NCBI RefSeq assembly: GCF_002849595.1
Contig: NZ_NRQR01000015.1
Coordinates: forward strand, 62,001 to 126,000
Direction of reading: 5' to 3'
Origin: Luteimonas rhizosphaerae
GTDB taxonomy: Bacteria > Pseudomonadota > Gammaproteobacteria > Xanthomonadales > Xanthomonadaceae
DNA: 64,000 nt
In this document: positions 27,067-39,924 of the stretch, piece by piece
Layout: each line of letters opens with the position of its first letter
Numbering within the stretch: position 1 is the first letter of the stretch
The notes under the pieces: model-generated
What the model was told of the DNA's origin: nothing
The model's database searches: none
The model's input: the letters and a program-made list of their open reading frames with translations, nothing else
Program-made: the position numbers and the translations under genes

Positions 27067-30000
27067 TCAGCGCTCGCGCCGCCAGTTCAAGGAACCGCGG
27101 CTTTCGATCGTGCTCGATTCCACTTCGACGTCGAAGCCGCGCGTCAGCAGGTACTTCAGCGTCAGCACCTGGCCGGTGCCGAGCAGCGAGACACCGAAGC
27201 CGACGTACAGGCGTGGCGACAGCTGCTTGCCGATACCGAGCACGCTGCCGCCGAGCGCACGCGAGTCGCTGATGCCGGCATCGTCGAGACCGATGCGGCT
27301 GCCGAGCTGCGCGGCGAGCAGGTTGCCGCCGGCATTGAGCGCGGCCGAGGCGGCATCGATCTGCTCGCCCTCGGCGCTGGTCAGGCTCGACGCCGAGCGG
27401 CCCAGCACGAGATAGGACAGCGCCTGCGAATCATCGCTGGCCGGATTGGTCCAGACGTTGACCTCGGGCGCGGTCGCGCGTCCGGTGACGTCGATGCCGG
27501 CGGTCACATCTTCCGATTCGATGCGGCGCTCGGCGCGCACGTCGAGCAGCGGATCCGAGACCGGGCTGTTGGAGAACACCAGGTTGCCGCGGGTCACCCG
27601 CAGGTCCTGGCCGTAGGCCTTGTAGCGGCCGCCGACTTCCAGGCGTCCGCTGCCGGTCATCTCGCGGCCCGGACGCGCGCGCACGCGCAGGTTGCCGCCG
27701 AGCTTGCCGTCGAAGCCGAAGCCGCGCAGCACCACGTCGTCGCCCATCGTCAGGGTGACGTCGAGTTCCAGCGGCGACGCCGCCGAGACGTCCGGATCCA
27801 CCGGGTCCAGCACCACGACATCGGGCGAGGGCGACACGCCTTCGCTGAGCCGCTCGAGATCCATCAGCGCGCTGGGCACGGTGACCGTGCCGGTGACGTT
27901 GAGCGGTTCCAGCGCGGCGTAGCGCACGGTGATGTCGGGGCTGGCGACCACGCGCAGGTCGCTGGTGTCGGCGACCAGCACGTTCTCGCCGCGGATGGTC
28001 AGCACCAGCGGCGTGTCGTCGCCGCGCCAGCCCAGCGAGCCGTCGATGCCGAGCGTGCCGCCGCCCGACTGGACGCTGCCGGCGATGCGCGCGGTGCCGT
28101 CGGGCAACGCGTCGAGATCGATGTTGCCGTTCTCGAGCGCGATCGCCAGCGAGGGCAGCTCGGTGGCGAAATCGTTCAGCCGCGCATGGCCGCCGATCGT
28201 CGGCGCGCTGCGGGTGCCGCCGATGGCGATGTCGGCGGTCAGTCGGCCCGTCGGCTCGACGATGTCGGGCGAGAACAACTCGACGAAGGTCAGGTCCTCG
28301 ACGTTGGCGACCAGCGAACCCGACAGCGGCGCGTACGCGTCCCAGCCGTTGCGGACCTCGGCGCGGATGCGACCGGCCTCGTTGAGCGTCGTCGACAGTG
28401 TCGCGTCGATGCGGGTGGCATCGAACTCGGCCTCGAACAGCAGATCGGCGTAGTTCAGCACTTCGTTGCGCGCGCGCTCGCTGGTGCGCACGCCGCCGGT
28501 GGGCGAACTGATCCGCACGTTGCCGGCGAAGCCGTTGCCGACCGGACGCGCGCTGCCGTCCAGGGCGATCTCGCCGCGCAGCAGGAACGGGCGCCCGCCG
28601 TCCTGTTCGGGCAGGTAAGGCGTCGCCAGCGACAGCGGCAGACCGGTGCCGGTGAGCGCGATGCCGCGGCGCGGCCAGTCCGCGCTGGCGCACAGCGAGC
28701 CGCCGCCGCTCGAGGCGAAGCAGCTCTCGGTCAGCGTGTAGCGTGTGCCGATCTGGCGGAACTGCGCCGGGCCCTGCAGCGCCCAGCTCGCGCCGGTGGT
28801 CGGTGCGAGCCGCAGCGAGGCCAGTGCGCCCTGCCAGTTGCCGTTGCGGCGCTCGGCATTGCCGGTCAGTGCCAGCGTGCCGATGTCGCCGCGTGCGTCG
28901 GCCTCGAGCTGCAGCTTCTCGACCGCGCCGCGCGCCGAGACGCGCACCTGCGACAGCGCGACGCCGGCTTCGACGCCCGTCGCGACGACGTCCAGCGTGC
29001 CGCTGTCGCGCCGCCATGGCAGCCTGCCCTGGATGCGCGCGCTGGCCGCGGCGTAGTCGCCGTAGCGCAGCGCGGCGCCGGTCAGGTCGGCGGCGATGTC
29101 GGGCGCGGTGCGCGGCCCGGTCACGCGCACGGTGCCGCGCAGCGTGCCGCTGGTGTCGGGCACGAAATCGGCGAGCTGCAGCGGCGCCAGCGTCGCGTCG
29201 ATGTCGAGGCGATCGGTGAAGACTGCGGTCGCGTCGACCCGGCTGCCGCCAAGCGTCAGCGCGACGTCGGCGTCGAAATCGCTGCGACCGGCATCGCCGG
29301 CGTCGGCCGCCGGGCCGTGCATCGCGAACGTCGCGCGGCCGTCGAGACGGCGTCCGCGCAGCGTGCCGCCCAGATCGCTGGCGTCGACCGCGAGTTCCAG
29401 TCCGCCGTCGTCGCGGGTCGTGCCGGTGCTCGCCAGCGTGCCGTTGACCGCGCCGTTCCAGTCCGGCGCGAAGTAGCCGGGATCGAAGCCCGCGAGCGTC
29501 GCATCGATGTCCCAGTGCAGGCCGGGTGTCCAGCCCACATCGCCGGTCGCGTCGAGCGTGCCGGTCGGCATCGTCACGCGCGCCGTCTCCAGGCGCATGC
29601 GTTCGGTGTCGCCGCGCCCGTCGAAATCGACCGTCGCCTGCAGCGCGTTGCGCACGATGGTCGCGTTGCCGATCGCCGCCCAGTCCGCGCTGCGGCCGGC
29701 GAAGCCCAGATCGGCGTCGGCGGTGATCGGCGGGGTGGGCGTGTCGGCATCGGGATCCGCGCCGAATGCCAGCCCGCGCGCATTGACCGCGAACTTGAAG
29801 CGCACGTCCTCGGGCGCAGTGAAGTCGGCGTTGCCACGCAACGTGATGCGGCCCTCGAAGACGTCGAGCACCAGCGGCTCGACAGCGAGCACCTGGTCCT
29901 CGATCCGGACCCTGGACGGCTGCAGCACCACGGCAAGGCCGCCGTCGTCGGGATCGCCGAGGGCGAAGCGGCCCTGCAGCTCGGCCGCGCCACCGACGCC

Positions 30001-31011
30001 GTCGGCGGTCAGGTCGAACGCGATCGGCGTGCCGGGTTCGCCGCTGCCGGCCAGCAGGCCGGGATCGAGCGCGGTGGTGTGCGCGCGCAGCGCCCAGCCC
30101 GGATTCTCGCGGCCGCGCAGCGTGACCACCGCGCGCAACGGTTCCGGCACGTGACCGATGACGGCGACATCGAGCCTGGCTAGATCACCGCGTGCGACCA
30201 GGCCGATCCGCGGCCGCGTGCGGCCGGGCGGCGCCGGCAGCAGCGCGCTCGCGGTGAGATCCATGCGGTAGTCGTCGTCGGGCGCGTAGACGCCGTTCGC
30301 GGCGAAGCGGCCGCGGTCGCTGTCGACGATCACGTGGGCCAGATTCAATTCGCCCTGCTGGGCGTCGAGTCCGCCGCGCAGCGTGCGGATGTCGATCAGC
30401 GCGGTATTCATGCGCTCGACGCGGAAACCGTCGATGCGGATGGTGTCGGCCTGCAGCGACAGCGGCAGCGCGATGCGCGGCAGCGAATCGGGCCAGCGCG
30501 GCAGTTCGAACGGCGTTTCCACCGGCGGCGGCAGCGACAGCGCGGCATTGTCGATGTCGAGCACGTCGAGCCGCAGGCGCCGGCCGATCAGCGGCATCAC
30601 CGCCGGATCGACGGTCACGCGCACGGCGGTGAAGGTCAGCACCGTCGGTTCGTCGCAGTTGCCGTAGGCGACCGGCTGCTCGTCGACGTCGGGGCAGCCG
30701 CGCTGCACGTAGCGCAGGTTGTGCAGCGTCAGCGGACCGGACGCCGGGCCTTCGGCGCGGTCCCAGGTCAGCTCGGTGCCGGCGGGCAGCCGCGCGACGA
30801 CCTGGGTCAGCAGGAAATCGCGACCGCCGAAGGTCGTCAGCAGCCACCACACCAGCACCAGCACCAGCGCGGCCAGCGTGACGATGCCGATGCCGCTGCG
30901 GATCGCCAGCTTGCGCGCGCGTGCGCGGCGTCGCGCGCGGAGTTCGGCGATCCGCGCTTCGCGTTCCTCGGGCGTCAGGTCGGCGGGCAGGCGGTGACGT
31001 CGGAAGGCCAC
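27067..31011 (-). CDS. tamB: Translocation and assembly module protein TamB
   Basis: A 1314-residue inner-membrane-anchored protein that spans the periplasm and works with TamA in outer-membrane protein insertion and, as now understood, phospholipid transport. One membrane segment (about residues 39-60) follows an Arg/Glu-rich N terminus; then comes a very long beta-rich AsmA-like groove and the C-terminal DUF490/TamB domain ending SLNWRRER. It starts with GTG one base after the tamA stop, so the pair are translated together. Length is typical. Confidence 0.95.
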   Translation of the reverse strand: MAFRRHRLPADLTPEEREARIAELRARRRARARKLAIRSGIGIVTLAALVLVLVWWLLTTFGGRDFLLTQVVARLPAGTELTWDRAEGPASGPLTLHNLRYVQRGCPDVDEQPVAYGNCDEPTVLTFTAVRVTVDPAVMPLIGRRLRLDVLDIDNAALSLPPPVETPFELPRWPDSLPRIALPLSLQADTIRIDGFRVERMNTALIDIRTLRGGLDAQQGELNLAHVIVDSDRGRFAANGVYAPDDDYRMDLTASALLPAPPGRTRPRIGLVARGDLARLDVAVIGHVPEPLRAVVTLRGRENPGWALRAHTTALDPGLLAGSGEPGTPIAFDLTADGVGGAAELQGRFALGDPDDGGLAVVLQPSRVRIEDQVLAVEPLVLDVFEGRITLRGNADFTAPEDVRFKFAVNARGLAFGADPDADTPTPPITADADLGFAGRSADWAAIGNATIVRNALQATVDFDGRGDTERMRLETARVTMPTGTLDATGDVGWTPGLHWDIDATLAGFDPGYFAPDWNGAVNGTLASTGTTRDDGGLELAVDASDLGGTLRGRRLDGRATFAMHGPAADAGDAGRSDFDADVALTLGGSRVDATAVFTDRLDIDATLAPLQLADFVPDTSGTLRGTVRVTGPRTAPDIAADLTGAALRYGDYAAASARIQGRLPWRRDSGTLDVVATGVEAGVALSQVRVSARGAVEKLQLEADARGDIGTLALTGNAERRNGNWQGALASLRLAPTTGASWALQGPAQFRQIGTRYTLTESCFASSGGGSLCASADWPRRGIALTGTGLPLSLATPYLPEQDGGRPFLLRGEIALDGSARPVGNGFAGNVRISSPTGGVRTSERARNEVLNYADLLFEAEFDATRIDATLSTTLNEAGRIRAEVRNGWDAYAPLSGSLVANVEDLTFVELFSPDIVEPTGRLTADIAIGGTRSAPTIGGHARLNDFATELPSLAIALENGNIDLDALPDGTARIAGSVQSGGGTLGIDGSLGWRGDDTPLVLTIRGENVLVADTSDLRVVASPDITVRYAALEPLNVTGTVTVPSALMDLERLSEGVSPSPDVVVLDPVDPDVSAASPLELDVTLTMGDDVVLRGFGFDGKLGGNLRVRARPGREMTGSGRLEVGGRYKAYGQDLRVTRGNLVFSNSPVSDPLLDVRAERRIESEDVTAGIDVTGRATAPEVNVWTNPASDDSQALSYLVLGRSASSLTSAEGEQIDAASAALNAGGNLLAAQLGSRIGLDDAGISDSRALGGSVLGIGKQLSPRLYVGFGVSLLGTGQVLTLKYLLTRGFDVEVESSTIESRGSLNWRRER

Positions 31012-31012
31012 G

Positions 31013-32803
31013 TCAGAACTCCGCGCCGATCGTCAGACCGATCGTGAAGCCGGAGTCCGGATTGTCGAGGCCGCGCGCGATGTCGAGTTTCAGCGGCCCG
31101 ACCGGCGAGCGGTAACGCGCGCCGATGCCGACGCCGGTGCGCCAGTCGGGCGAGGTGCCGTCGAAGGCGTCGCCGCTGTCGACGAACACCGCCGCGCCAA
31201 TGGTGTCGGTGAAATAGCGCTCGAACTCGACGCTGGCGGTGACCAGGTTCTGCGCGCCGACGGAATAGCGGCCGAAGTCGGTGTCGATGCGCGGGCTGAC
31301 CTCGCGGTATTCGTACCCGCGGATGCTGCGGTCGCCGCCGGCGTAGAACCGCAGGCTCGGCGGCATGTCGGTCAGCTCGTCGGTGAAGGTGTGGCCGATC
31401 TCGCCGCGGACGATCAGGCGGTTCGATTCGCCGATGCCGCGGAACCAGCTGGCGCGCGCGTGGATCTGGCCGAACGAGGCATCCGAGCCGACACCCTCGA
31501 CGCCGCCGCGCAGCATCAGCGATCCGCCGATGCCGGCGCGCGGGAAGATGCGGTCGTCGACGTCGACGTATTCGGCGCGCACCGACGGATAGGCGAACGT
31601 TGCATAGCGGTAGGGCTGCGCGGCGAGCGCGCCCTCGCCATCGTCGGCGACGCGGAACAGCCAGCGCTCGCGCAGCACGTGCATCGACGCGACGAGATTG
31701 AGGAAGGGGTTGTACTGGCCGCTGCGGCTGGCGACGAACTCGATGCGGCGCGAATCGATGTAGTCGGTCTGCTCGTCCGCCGCCTGCAGGCTGGCCGTGT
31801 ACCAGCCGTCGAGCCAGGCGAATGCCGGAATGCGGTACTGCACCGTCAGCGTCTTGCGCTTCTGCGCGTAATCGAGCTGCGCCAGCGCCTTGTGCCCACG
31901 CATGTTGACGTAGCGGCGCTCGACGCCGAGGCGGATACCCGCGCCGCTGTCGGTGCCGTAGCTGACGCCCGAGGTGTAGATGCTGCGTTTGGCCGGGGTC
32001 AGCGTGACCTGGATCGGGACTTCGCGGTTCGCATTGGCCTCGTCGACCTGCGGCGAGATGTCGATGTTGGCGAAGTAGTCGAGCCGGGTCAGCGACGTGC
32101 GCAGGCGGTCCAGGCGGCCCTGGTGGTAGTAGCTGCCTTCGTCCCAGTAGATCAGCCGTTCCAGCAGGCTGTCGTTGACGACCTGTTCGGGCGTCTGCTC
32201 GAACGTGGTCGCGCCCATGTTGAAGCGGTCGCCGCTGTTCCAGACCAGGTCGATGTCGGCGGCGAAGTCCGCGCGTGTCACCTCGACCCGGCGCGACGTG
32301 AACTCGGTGTCGAAATAGCCGCGCTCGGCGAGCCGGCGGGTGATGCGGTTGCGGCTGCCGTCGTACTCGGCATGGTTGAACACCGACCCTTCGTCGGGGA
32401 CGAACCCGGCCAGATCGCGCGCCAGGTACCGGTCCTGGCCGCCTTCGCCGAGGATCGCGATGTCGCGGTTGCGCACCCGCACCGGCTGGCCCGCATCGAC
32501 GACGACCCGGACCACGACGCCGCCGTTCTCGTTGCTGCGCTGCACGTCGATCGTCGGCGAGTAATAGCCGAACGGTTCGAGCGCCTCGCGCGTCTGGTCG
32601 TCGACCTCGCGGATCAGATACGCCAGCCGCCGCCCGGAGACTTCCTTGCCGACCGAATTGATGACCGACAGCGAGACCTCGACGTTCTCGGTCATCGGCT
32701 CGTCGAGGCCCACGATGTCGACGCGCTCCACGCGCGCGGCCTCGACGGCCGTCGCGGACAGGAGCAGCACGACGGCAGCGAGGATCGAAGGGAGGCGACG
32801 CAT
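31013..32803 (-). CDS. tamA: Translocation and assembly module protein TamA
   Basis: A 596-residue outer-membrane Omp85-family protein. A signal peptide (1-22) precedes three POTRA domains (about 25-265) and a C-terminal 16-strand barrel. The Omp85 signature RGYEYREVSPR-type loop is visible as IRGYEYREV around residue 490, and the protein ends GAEF with the required terminal aromatic. The start at 32803 is chosen because the 24 codons upstream precede the signal peptide. Operon with tamB downstream. Confidence 0.95.
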   Translation of the reverse strand: MRRLPSILAAVVLLLSATAVEAARVERVDIVGLDEPMTENVEVSLSVINSVGKEVSGRRLAYLIREVDDQTREALEPFGYYSPTIDVQRSNENGGVVVRVVVDAGQPVRVRNRDIAILGEGGQDRYLARDLAGFVPDEGSVFNHAEYDGSRNRITRRLAERGYFDTEFTSRRVEVTRADFAADIDLVWNSGDRFNMGATTFEQTPEQVVNDSLLERLIYWDEGSYYHQGRLDRLRTSLTRLDYFANIDISPQVDEANANREVPIQVTLTPAKRSIYTSGVSYGTDSGAGIRLGVERRYVNMRGHKALAQLDYAQKRKTLTVQYRIPAFAWLDGWYTASLQAADEQTDYIDSRRIEFVASRSGQYNPFLNLVASMHVLRERWLFRVADDGEGALAAQPYRYATFAYPSVRAEYVDVDDRIFPRAGIGGSLMLRGGVEGVGSDASFGQIHARASWFRGIGESNRLIVRGEIGHTFTDELTDMPPSLRFYAGGDRSIRGYEYREVSPRIDTDFGRYSVGAQNLVTASVEFERYFTDTIGAAVFVDSGDAFDGTSPDWRTGVGIGARYRSPVGPLKLDIARGLDNPDSGFTIGLTIGAEF

Positions 32804-32874
32804 CGGCGCAGCATACCGGCGCGATGTCAAAGCGGGCTTAACGCGACGTGGCGGTTCCGCGGCGGTGCGCCGCA

Positions 32875-34992
32875 TCAGCTCGACAGATGTTCGATCGCCG
32901 CGACCGCGCCCAGCCGCTCCGACAGCCGCTGCAGCAGCGCGAGGCGGTTGCCGCGCAGCGCCGCGTCGTCGGCATTGACCATGACGCCATCGAAGAACGC
33001 ATCGACCTGCGGCCGCAGTCGCGCCAGGTGCGTCAGCACCGACACGTAGTCGCCGTGCGCCAGCGCATGTGCGGTTTCCGCGTGCACCGCTTCGACCGAC
33101 TCGGCTAGCGCGGCTTCGGCGGGTTCGCGCAGCAGCGCCGGGTCGACCTGGTCCGGGATCGGCCCGTCGACCTTGCGCAGGATGTTCTGGATGCGCTTGT
33201 TCGCCGCTGCCAGGGCGGCCGCTTCCGGCAACGCGGCGAACGTGCCGATGGCATCGACGCGGCGGTCGAAGTCGTACAGCGACGCGGGCCGGCGCTCGGC
33301 GACGGCGTTGAACTGCGGCACGGTCACGCCCCTGTCGGCGTAGTAGCCCTTCAGACGATCGAGGATGAAGTCGTAGAGCTCGCCGGCATCGGCGAGCGCA
33401 GTCGCGCCATCCTTGCCGGTCGGCAGTGGGCCGACGCGTTCGATCGCGTTGCGCAGCAGGGCGTGCAGGTCGAGATCGAACCCGCTCTCGATCAGCGTCC
33501 GCGCCAGGCCCAGCGCATTGCGCCGCAGCGCGAACGGATCCTTGTTGCCGGTCGGCTTCAGGCCCGCGGCGAATCCGCCGGCCAGGGTGTCGAGTCGTTC
33601 GGCGATCGCCAAGGTCTTGCCCAGCGGCGACAGCGCGATGTCGTCGCCGGCGAAGCGCGGCTGCCAGGCTTCGTCGAGCGCATTTGCAAGTGAGGCGCGA
33701 TCGTCGTCGCCGAGATCAGCGAGCGCGGCGTCCCGCTTGGCGTAATAACGGCCGGCGATGCCCTGCAGCTCGGGGAACTCGTTGACCATGCGCGACTGCA
33801 GATCGGCCTTCGACAGCAAGGCGGCGCGGCGCGCGAGCGCGGCGTCGACGCCGATCTCTGGTGCGATGATTTCCGCCAGCGCGGCCACACGCGCGGCCTT
33901 GTCGGCGACGCTGCCCAGCCTGGCCTGGTAGGTGACGGTCTTCAGCCCGTCGTTCATCGCCGACAGGCCCTGCTTGAGGTCTTCGTCGAAGAAGAACTTC
34001 GCATCGGCGAAGCGCGGACGGATCACGCGCTCGTAGCCCTTGGCGACCTCGGCCGGATCCTTCGACACGATGTTGGCGATCGCGATGAAGTGCTCGGTCA
34101 GGCGGCCGTCGCGCAGCACCGGGAAGAACTTCTGGTTCGCTTCCATCGTCGCGATCAGCGCTTCCTGCGGCACGGCCAGGAACTCCGGCTCGAACGCGCA
34201 GGTGATCGCGCTGGGCCATTCGACCAGGCAATTCACCTGCTCCAGGTTGTCGGCCTCGATGCGCGCATCGCCGCCGGCGGCGCGCGCCGCGGTCTCGACC
34301 TCGCGCACGATCTGGGCGCGGCGCGCATCGGCATCGACCAGCACATGGGCCTCGCGCAACGCGGCGACGTAGGCGCCCGGCGACGCGATGTCGACCGCCG
34401 CGTCGTGCATGAAGCGATGGCCGCGACTGCTGCGACCGCTGCGCACGCCGAAGACTTCGGCTTCGACGATCGCCTCGCCATGCAGCAGCACCAGCCAATG
34501 CACGGGCCGCGCGAACGCGTAGCTGTGCGCGCCCCAGCGCATCGGTTTGGGAATCGGCATCGCCGCGATCGCCTCGAGCAGCACGTCCGGCAGCAGCGCG
34601 GCAGTCGACGCGCCCGGCGTCACCGCGCGGTGTACGAAACGTTCGCCCTTGGCGTCGCTGGTCTTCTCCAGCGCGGTCCACTCGATCCCGGCCTTCGCCG
34701 CGAAACCCTGCAGCGCCTTGGTCGGCTGGCCGTCGGCATCGAGCGCGATGTTGAGATACGGCCCCAGCACTTCCGAACGCTGCTCGGGCTGTTCGGCGGC
34801 GACGCCCGGCAACAGCACGGCCAGACGCCGCGGCGTGTACAGCGGCGCCGCATCGCCACGCTCGACCGAGACGCCGCGCTTCGCGAGTGCGGCGAGAACG
34901 CCGTCGAACAACGCCTGCGCCAGGCCGGGCAGGGCTTTGACCGGCAGTTCTTCGGTGCCGAGTTCGATGAGCAGGGGATGCATGTCAGTCAT
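32875..34992 (-). CDS. glyS: Glycine-tRNA ligase beta subunit
   Basis: The tRNA-recognition subunit of the bacterial alpha2beta2 glycyl-tRNA synthetase, about 705 residues. It starts at ATG 34992; a second ATG three codons on is also possible. [11 protein letters not shown] at the N terminus is the family signature, and the central TEHFIAIAN and C-terminal anticodon-binding region (ending VAAIEHLSS) are intact. glyQ lies upstream on the same strand but is separated by 165 bases containing a repeat element, an unusually large gap for this pair. Confidence 0.96.
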   Translation of the reverse strand: MTDMHPLLIELGTEELPVKALPGLAQALFDGVLAALAKRGVSVERGDAAPLYTPRRLAVLLPGVAAEQPEQRSEVLGPYLNIALDADGQPTKALQGFAAKAGIEWTALEKTSDAKGERFVHRAVTPGASTAALLPDVLLEAIAAMPIPKPMRWGAHSYAFARPVHWLVLLHGEAIVEAEVFGVRSGRSSRGHRFMHDAAVDIASPGAYVAALREAHVLVDADARRAQIVREVETAARAAGGDARIEADNLEQVNCLVEWPSAITCAFEPEFLAVPQEALIATMEANQKFFPVLRDGRLTEHFIAIANIVSKDPAEVAKGYERVIRPRFADAKFFFDEDLKQGLSAMNDGLKTVTYQARLGSVADKAARVAALAEIIAPEIGVDAALARRAALLSKADLQSRMVNEFPELQGIAGRYYAKRDAALADLGDDDRASLANALDEAWQPRFAGDDIALSPLGKTLAIAERLDTLAGGFAAGLKPTGNKDPFALRRNALGLARTLIESGFDLDLHALLRNAIERVGPLPTGKDGATALADAGELYDFILDRLKGYYADRGVTVPQFNAVAERRPASLYDFDRRVDAIGTFAALPEAAALAAANKRIQNILRKVDGPIPDQVDPALLREPAEAALAESVEAVHAETAHALAHGDYVSVLTHLARLRPQVDAFFDGVMVNADDAALRGNRLALLQRLSERLGAVAAIEHLSS

Positions 34993-35018
34993 GGCGACAA
35001 CCTGGATTCTGTGGTGAA

Positions 35019-35135
35019 GCCCCTCGCCCGCGTGCGGGAGAGAGGGTGGGGTGAGGCGCTTCTGAGCTGCCCTCATCCGCCCTTCGGGGACCTTCTCCCA
35101 AGAAGGGGACCGGTGTCCCGCGCGCGGGAGAAAGG
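35019..35135. repeat. Intergenic repeat element between glyQ and glyS
   Basis: A block of alternating inverted segments (CCCGCGTGCGGGAGAG, CCCTCATCCGCCCTTCGGGG, CTTCTCCCAAGAAGGGGACC, CCCGCGCGCGGGAGAAAGG) characteristic of an imperfect multi-hairpin repeat common in xanthomonads. It sits in the transcript between the two synthetase genes and could modulate readthrough or mRNA processing. Confidence 0.6.
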
Positions 35136-35157
35136 ATCGATCAGTGCAGCGTGACGC

Positions 35158-36066
35158 TCAAGCGGCGTCCGCCGTGCGCTTCAACCCAGGAAACCCCAAC
35201 GCCTCGCGCTGCGCGTGATACGCCTTGGCGACCGCCTGGGCCAGCGTGCGCACGCGCAGGATGTAGCGCTGGCGCTCGGTCACGCTGATCGCGCGGCGCG
35301 CGTCGAGCATATTGAAGCTGTGGCTGGCCTTCATCACCTGCTCGTAGGCCGGCAGCGGCAGGCCCAGCTCGACCAGCTTCATGGCCTCGGCCTCGCAGGC
35401 GTCGAAGCGGTGGAACAGCTCGGCGACGTCGGCGTGTTCGAAGTTGTAGGTGCTCTGCTCGACTTCGTTCTGGTGGTAGACGTCGCGGTAGGTCACCGGC
35501 GCGCCGTCGGGGCCGTGGGTCCAGACGATGTCGAACACGTTGTCGACGTTCTGCAGGTACATGCACAGGCGTTCGAGACCGTAGGTGATCTCGCCGAGCA
35601 CCGGCTTGCACTCCAGGCCGCCGGCCTGCTGGAAGTACGTGAACTGCGTGACCTCCATGCCGTTGAGCCAGACTTCCCAGCCCAGGCCCCAGGCGCCGAG
35701 CGTCGGCGATTCCCAGTTGTCCTCGACCAGGCGCAGGTCGTGCACCTGCGGATCGATGCCCAGCTCCTTCAACGAGTCGAAATACAGTTCGACGATGTTG
35801 TCCGGATTCGGCTTCATCGCCACCTGGTACTGGTAGTAGCGCTGCAGGCGGTTGGGGTTGTCGCCGTAGCGGCCGTCGGTCGGGCGGCGGCAGGGCTGCA
35901 CGTAGGCCGCGTTCCACGGCTCCGGGCCGAGCGCGCGCAGGAAGGTCGCCGGGTGGAAGGTGCCCGCGCCGACCTCGAGGTCCAGCGGCTGGATCAGCAC
36001 GCAGCCCTGCGTCGCCCAGTAGGCGTTGAGGGTCTGGATGAGCTGCTGGAACGTCGGTCCGGTCAT
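35158..36066 (-). CDS. glyQ: Glycine-tRNA ligase alpha subunit
   Basis: The catalytic subunit of glycyl-tRNA synthetase, class II core, 302 residues. The start [13 protein letters not shown] and the signature [20 protein letters not shown]-type segment (shown in part: [12 protein letters not shown]), plus [13 protein letters not shown] and [16 protein letters not shown], are all present. It is divergent from the GspE-type ATPase gene, 54 bases apart. Confidence 0.97.
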   Translation of the reverse strand: MTGPTFQQLIQTLNAYWATQGCVLIQPLDLEVGAGTFHPATFLRALGPEPWNAAYVQPCRRPTDGRYGDNPNRLQRYYQYQVAMKPNPDNIVELYFDSLKELGIDPQVHDLRLVEDNWESPTLGAWGLGWEVWLNGMEVTQFTYFQQAGGLECKPVLGEITYGLERLCMYLQNVDNVFDIVWTHGPDGAPVTYRDVYHQNEVEQSTYNFEHADVAELFHRFDACEAEAMKLVELGLPLPAYEQVMKASHSFNMLDARRAISVTERQRYILRVRTLAQAVAKAYHAQREALGFPGLKRTADAA

Positions 36067-36120
36067 CGGAGAATGGCGTCTGCGGCGGCCGGTGCCTTGG
36101 CCGTGATGTCCTGTGTGGTC

Positions 36121-37923
<1,803 letters not shown>

Positions 37924-38055
37924 GGGGCGGGTGGGGTTGGTGGGACGATCTCGGGCTGCATCTGCGGCGGCGCGGCTTCCGATGGCCGCTCGCCTTTCCA
38001 GCCCCGGCGGGGCCGGAGTGCCGCTAGCGGGCGCGATCCAACGGGCGGACAACCG

Positions 38056-38949
38056 TCATGGCATGTAGACCTTCAACGCGTTCTCGCGGATCTCGAACGT
38101 CACCGGGGTCGTGGTCTTGAGCTCGCCATCGAGGTTGACCGGCAGCGGCTTTCCGGTCTCCAGGTGCAGGGCCTTGGAGGAGAACGCCCGCACGTCATTC
38201 CACTGGCCATGCGTGCCCTTGCGCAGCGCCGGCAGCAGGCGGAGCAGTTTCCACCAGTGGTCGATCTCCAGGCTGTACACGTCCAGCATGCCGTCCATCG
38301 GGGAGGCCTCATTGTGGACGGTCATGCCGCCGCCGTAGAAGCGACCGTTGCCCACTGACACCTGGAACGTGTGGAAGCGCTCCACGGCGCCGTCATGCGT
38401 GATCGCCGCATCGAACACCTTCGAGCCGGCCAGCAGTTTGGCGGCGGTGATGGCATAGCCCAGCTTGCCCCAGCGCTTCTTGTTCTCGGCGGTCAGCGCG
38501 GCGGCCAACTCCGCACTGAAGCCGACGCTGGCGACGTTGAGGTAGGCGTGGCCATTGGCCACACCCAGGTCCACGTGGAAGGCATGCGCTCTTGCGATCA
38601 CCCCGAGTGCCGACGCGAGGTCCACGGGGATGCCGAGGCTGCGGGCGAAGTCGTTGGCCGTGCCCAGCGGGAGGACACCCATCGGCAGCCCGGACGCCGC
38701 GATCGCGTCCACGCAGGCCCCCAGCGTCCCGTCCCCGCCGCCCACGATCACGCAGTCGACCCCGGCGGCGTGCGCCCGGATGGCGTCGACGAACGCCATG
38801 CCCGCCGTCGGTTCGATCGTGGCGATCCCGGCGCGTTGCATGAGCTGCCGGACCAGATCCCCGGACTCGCGTCCGCGGCGCGCATTGTCATTGAGCAACA
38901 ACAGAGCAGTGCGTGGCGGGCGGATGTGCGCGCTGTCGATCGGCGTCAT
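38056..38949 (-). CDS. Diacylglycerol/lipid kinase (YegS-like)
   Basis: A cytosolic lipid kinase of 297 residues with the DAGK catalytic fold: LLLLNDNARRG, the nucleotide motif GGGDGT (G70-T75), and LPLGTANDFARSLGIP. The sugar-phosphate acceptor (diacylglycerol, phosphatidylglycerol or other) cannot be decided. The ATG at 38949 is chosen over 39009 because family members begin close to the NDNARRG-type strand. Confidence 0.88.
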   Translation of the reverse strand: MTPIDSAHIRPPRTALLLLNDNARRGRESGDLVRQLMQRAGIATIEPTAGMAFVDAIRAHAAGVDCVIVGGGDGTLGACVDAIAASGLPMGVLPLGTANDFARSLGIPVDLASALGVIARAHAFHVDLGVANGHAYLNVASVGFSAELAAALTAENKKRWGKLGYAITAAKLLAGSKVFDAAITHDGAVERFHTFQVSVGNGRFYGGGMTVHNEASPMDGMLDVYSLEIDHWWKLLRLLPALRKGTHGQWNDVRAFSSKALHLETGKPLPVNLDGELKTTTPVTFEIRENALKVYMP

Positions 38950-39192
38950 GCGGTGCTGTCCCAATGCGAATCCAACACGCCTGTATGGCGTCGAGGTGCA
39001 GCGATGCAAGGCAACGCGACGCCGCCGTTCGGCGCAGGTTGATCCGGCCGTCGCGAACGGACGACCGCATCCGCGGGTGGCCGGACATGGACATCCATCC
39101 TGATCGGGACGCGCGACCTTTCGTCATGCCCGGCGGCGAAATTCCCGCAGGACCCTCGATACTGTGCATCCCGCCACGATGCCGACCGACCC

Positions 39193-39924
39193 ATGCCGCA
39201 TGCCCGACCCTTCCTGATCGTCGAAACCGGCCAGCCCCTGCCGTCGATGCGCCGCTACGGCGGGTTTCCGCACTGGATCCGCGTGGCGGCAGGGCTGGGC
39301 CAGCACGCGGTCGACGTGGTCGATGTCGAACGCGGCGGCGCGTTGCCGGCTGCCGATGGCTACGCCGGCATCCTCGTCACCGGCTCGGGCGCGATGGTCA
39401 CCGACCGGCTGGACTGGAGCGAGCGCAGCGCGGCGTGGCTGCGTGTCGCCGCGCATGCGGGCGTCCCGATCTTCGGCATCTGCTACGGCCATCAATTGCT
39501 GGCGCACGCGCTGGGCGGCGAGGTCGGCGAGAACCCGCGTGGCCGCGAGATGGGCACGTTCGAGATCGAGACCACCGCGGCCGCGCGCGACGATGCGCTG
39601 TTCGCGCCGGCGGGCGCGGGCTTCACCGCACAGACCACGCATCTGCAGAGCGTGCTGCGATTGCCGGACGGCGCGACCCTGCTGGCGCGCTCCGCGCTGG
39701 AGCCGCACCACGCCTTCCGCTGGGGCGACCGGGCCTGGGGCGTGCAGTTCCATCCCGAGTTCAGCGCCACCCACATGCGCGGCTACATCCGCGGCCGGTC
39801 GGGCGCGCTGTACCGCGAAAATCTGGATTCCGTCGCGCTGGTCGCGGCCGTGCGGGCCGCACCGGACGCGCGCGCGGTGCTGCAGCGATTCGTGCGGGTG
39901 GCGGAATCCATGGCGCAGCCTTGA
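39193..39924 (+). CDS. Class I glutamine amidotransferase domain protein
   Basis: A 243-residue stand-alone glutaminase-type domain. The nucleophile C97 lies in GICYGHQ and the catalytic pair H187/E189 in QFHPEF, in correct order, so ammonia release from glutamine (or gamma-glutamyl hydrolysis) is expected. No synthetase partner is fused or adjacent. Similar proteins are annotated as GMP-synthase-like; the substrate is not known. Confidence 0.85.
   Translation: MPHARPFLIVETGQPLPSMRRYGGFPHWIRVAAGLGQHAVDVVDVERGGALPAADGYAGILVTGSGAMVTDRLDWSERSAAWLRVAAHAGVPIFGICYGHQLLAHALGGEVGENPRGREMGTFEIETTAAARDDALFAPAGAGFTAQTTHLQSVLRLPDGATLLARSALEPHHAFRWGDRAWGVQFHPEFSATHMRGYIRGRSGALYRENLDSVALVAAVRAAPDARAVLQRFVRVAESMAQP

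Noticed and set aside
26899-30183. Plus-strand open frame (about 1094 codons) over tamB
   Set aside because: Antisense to tamB; composition is typical of shadow frames.
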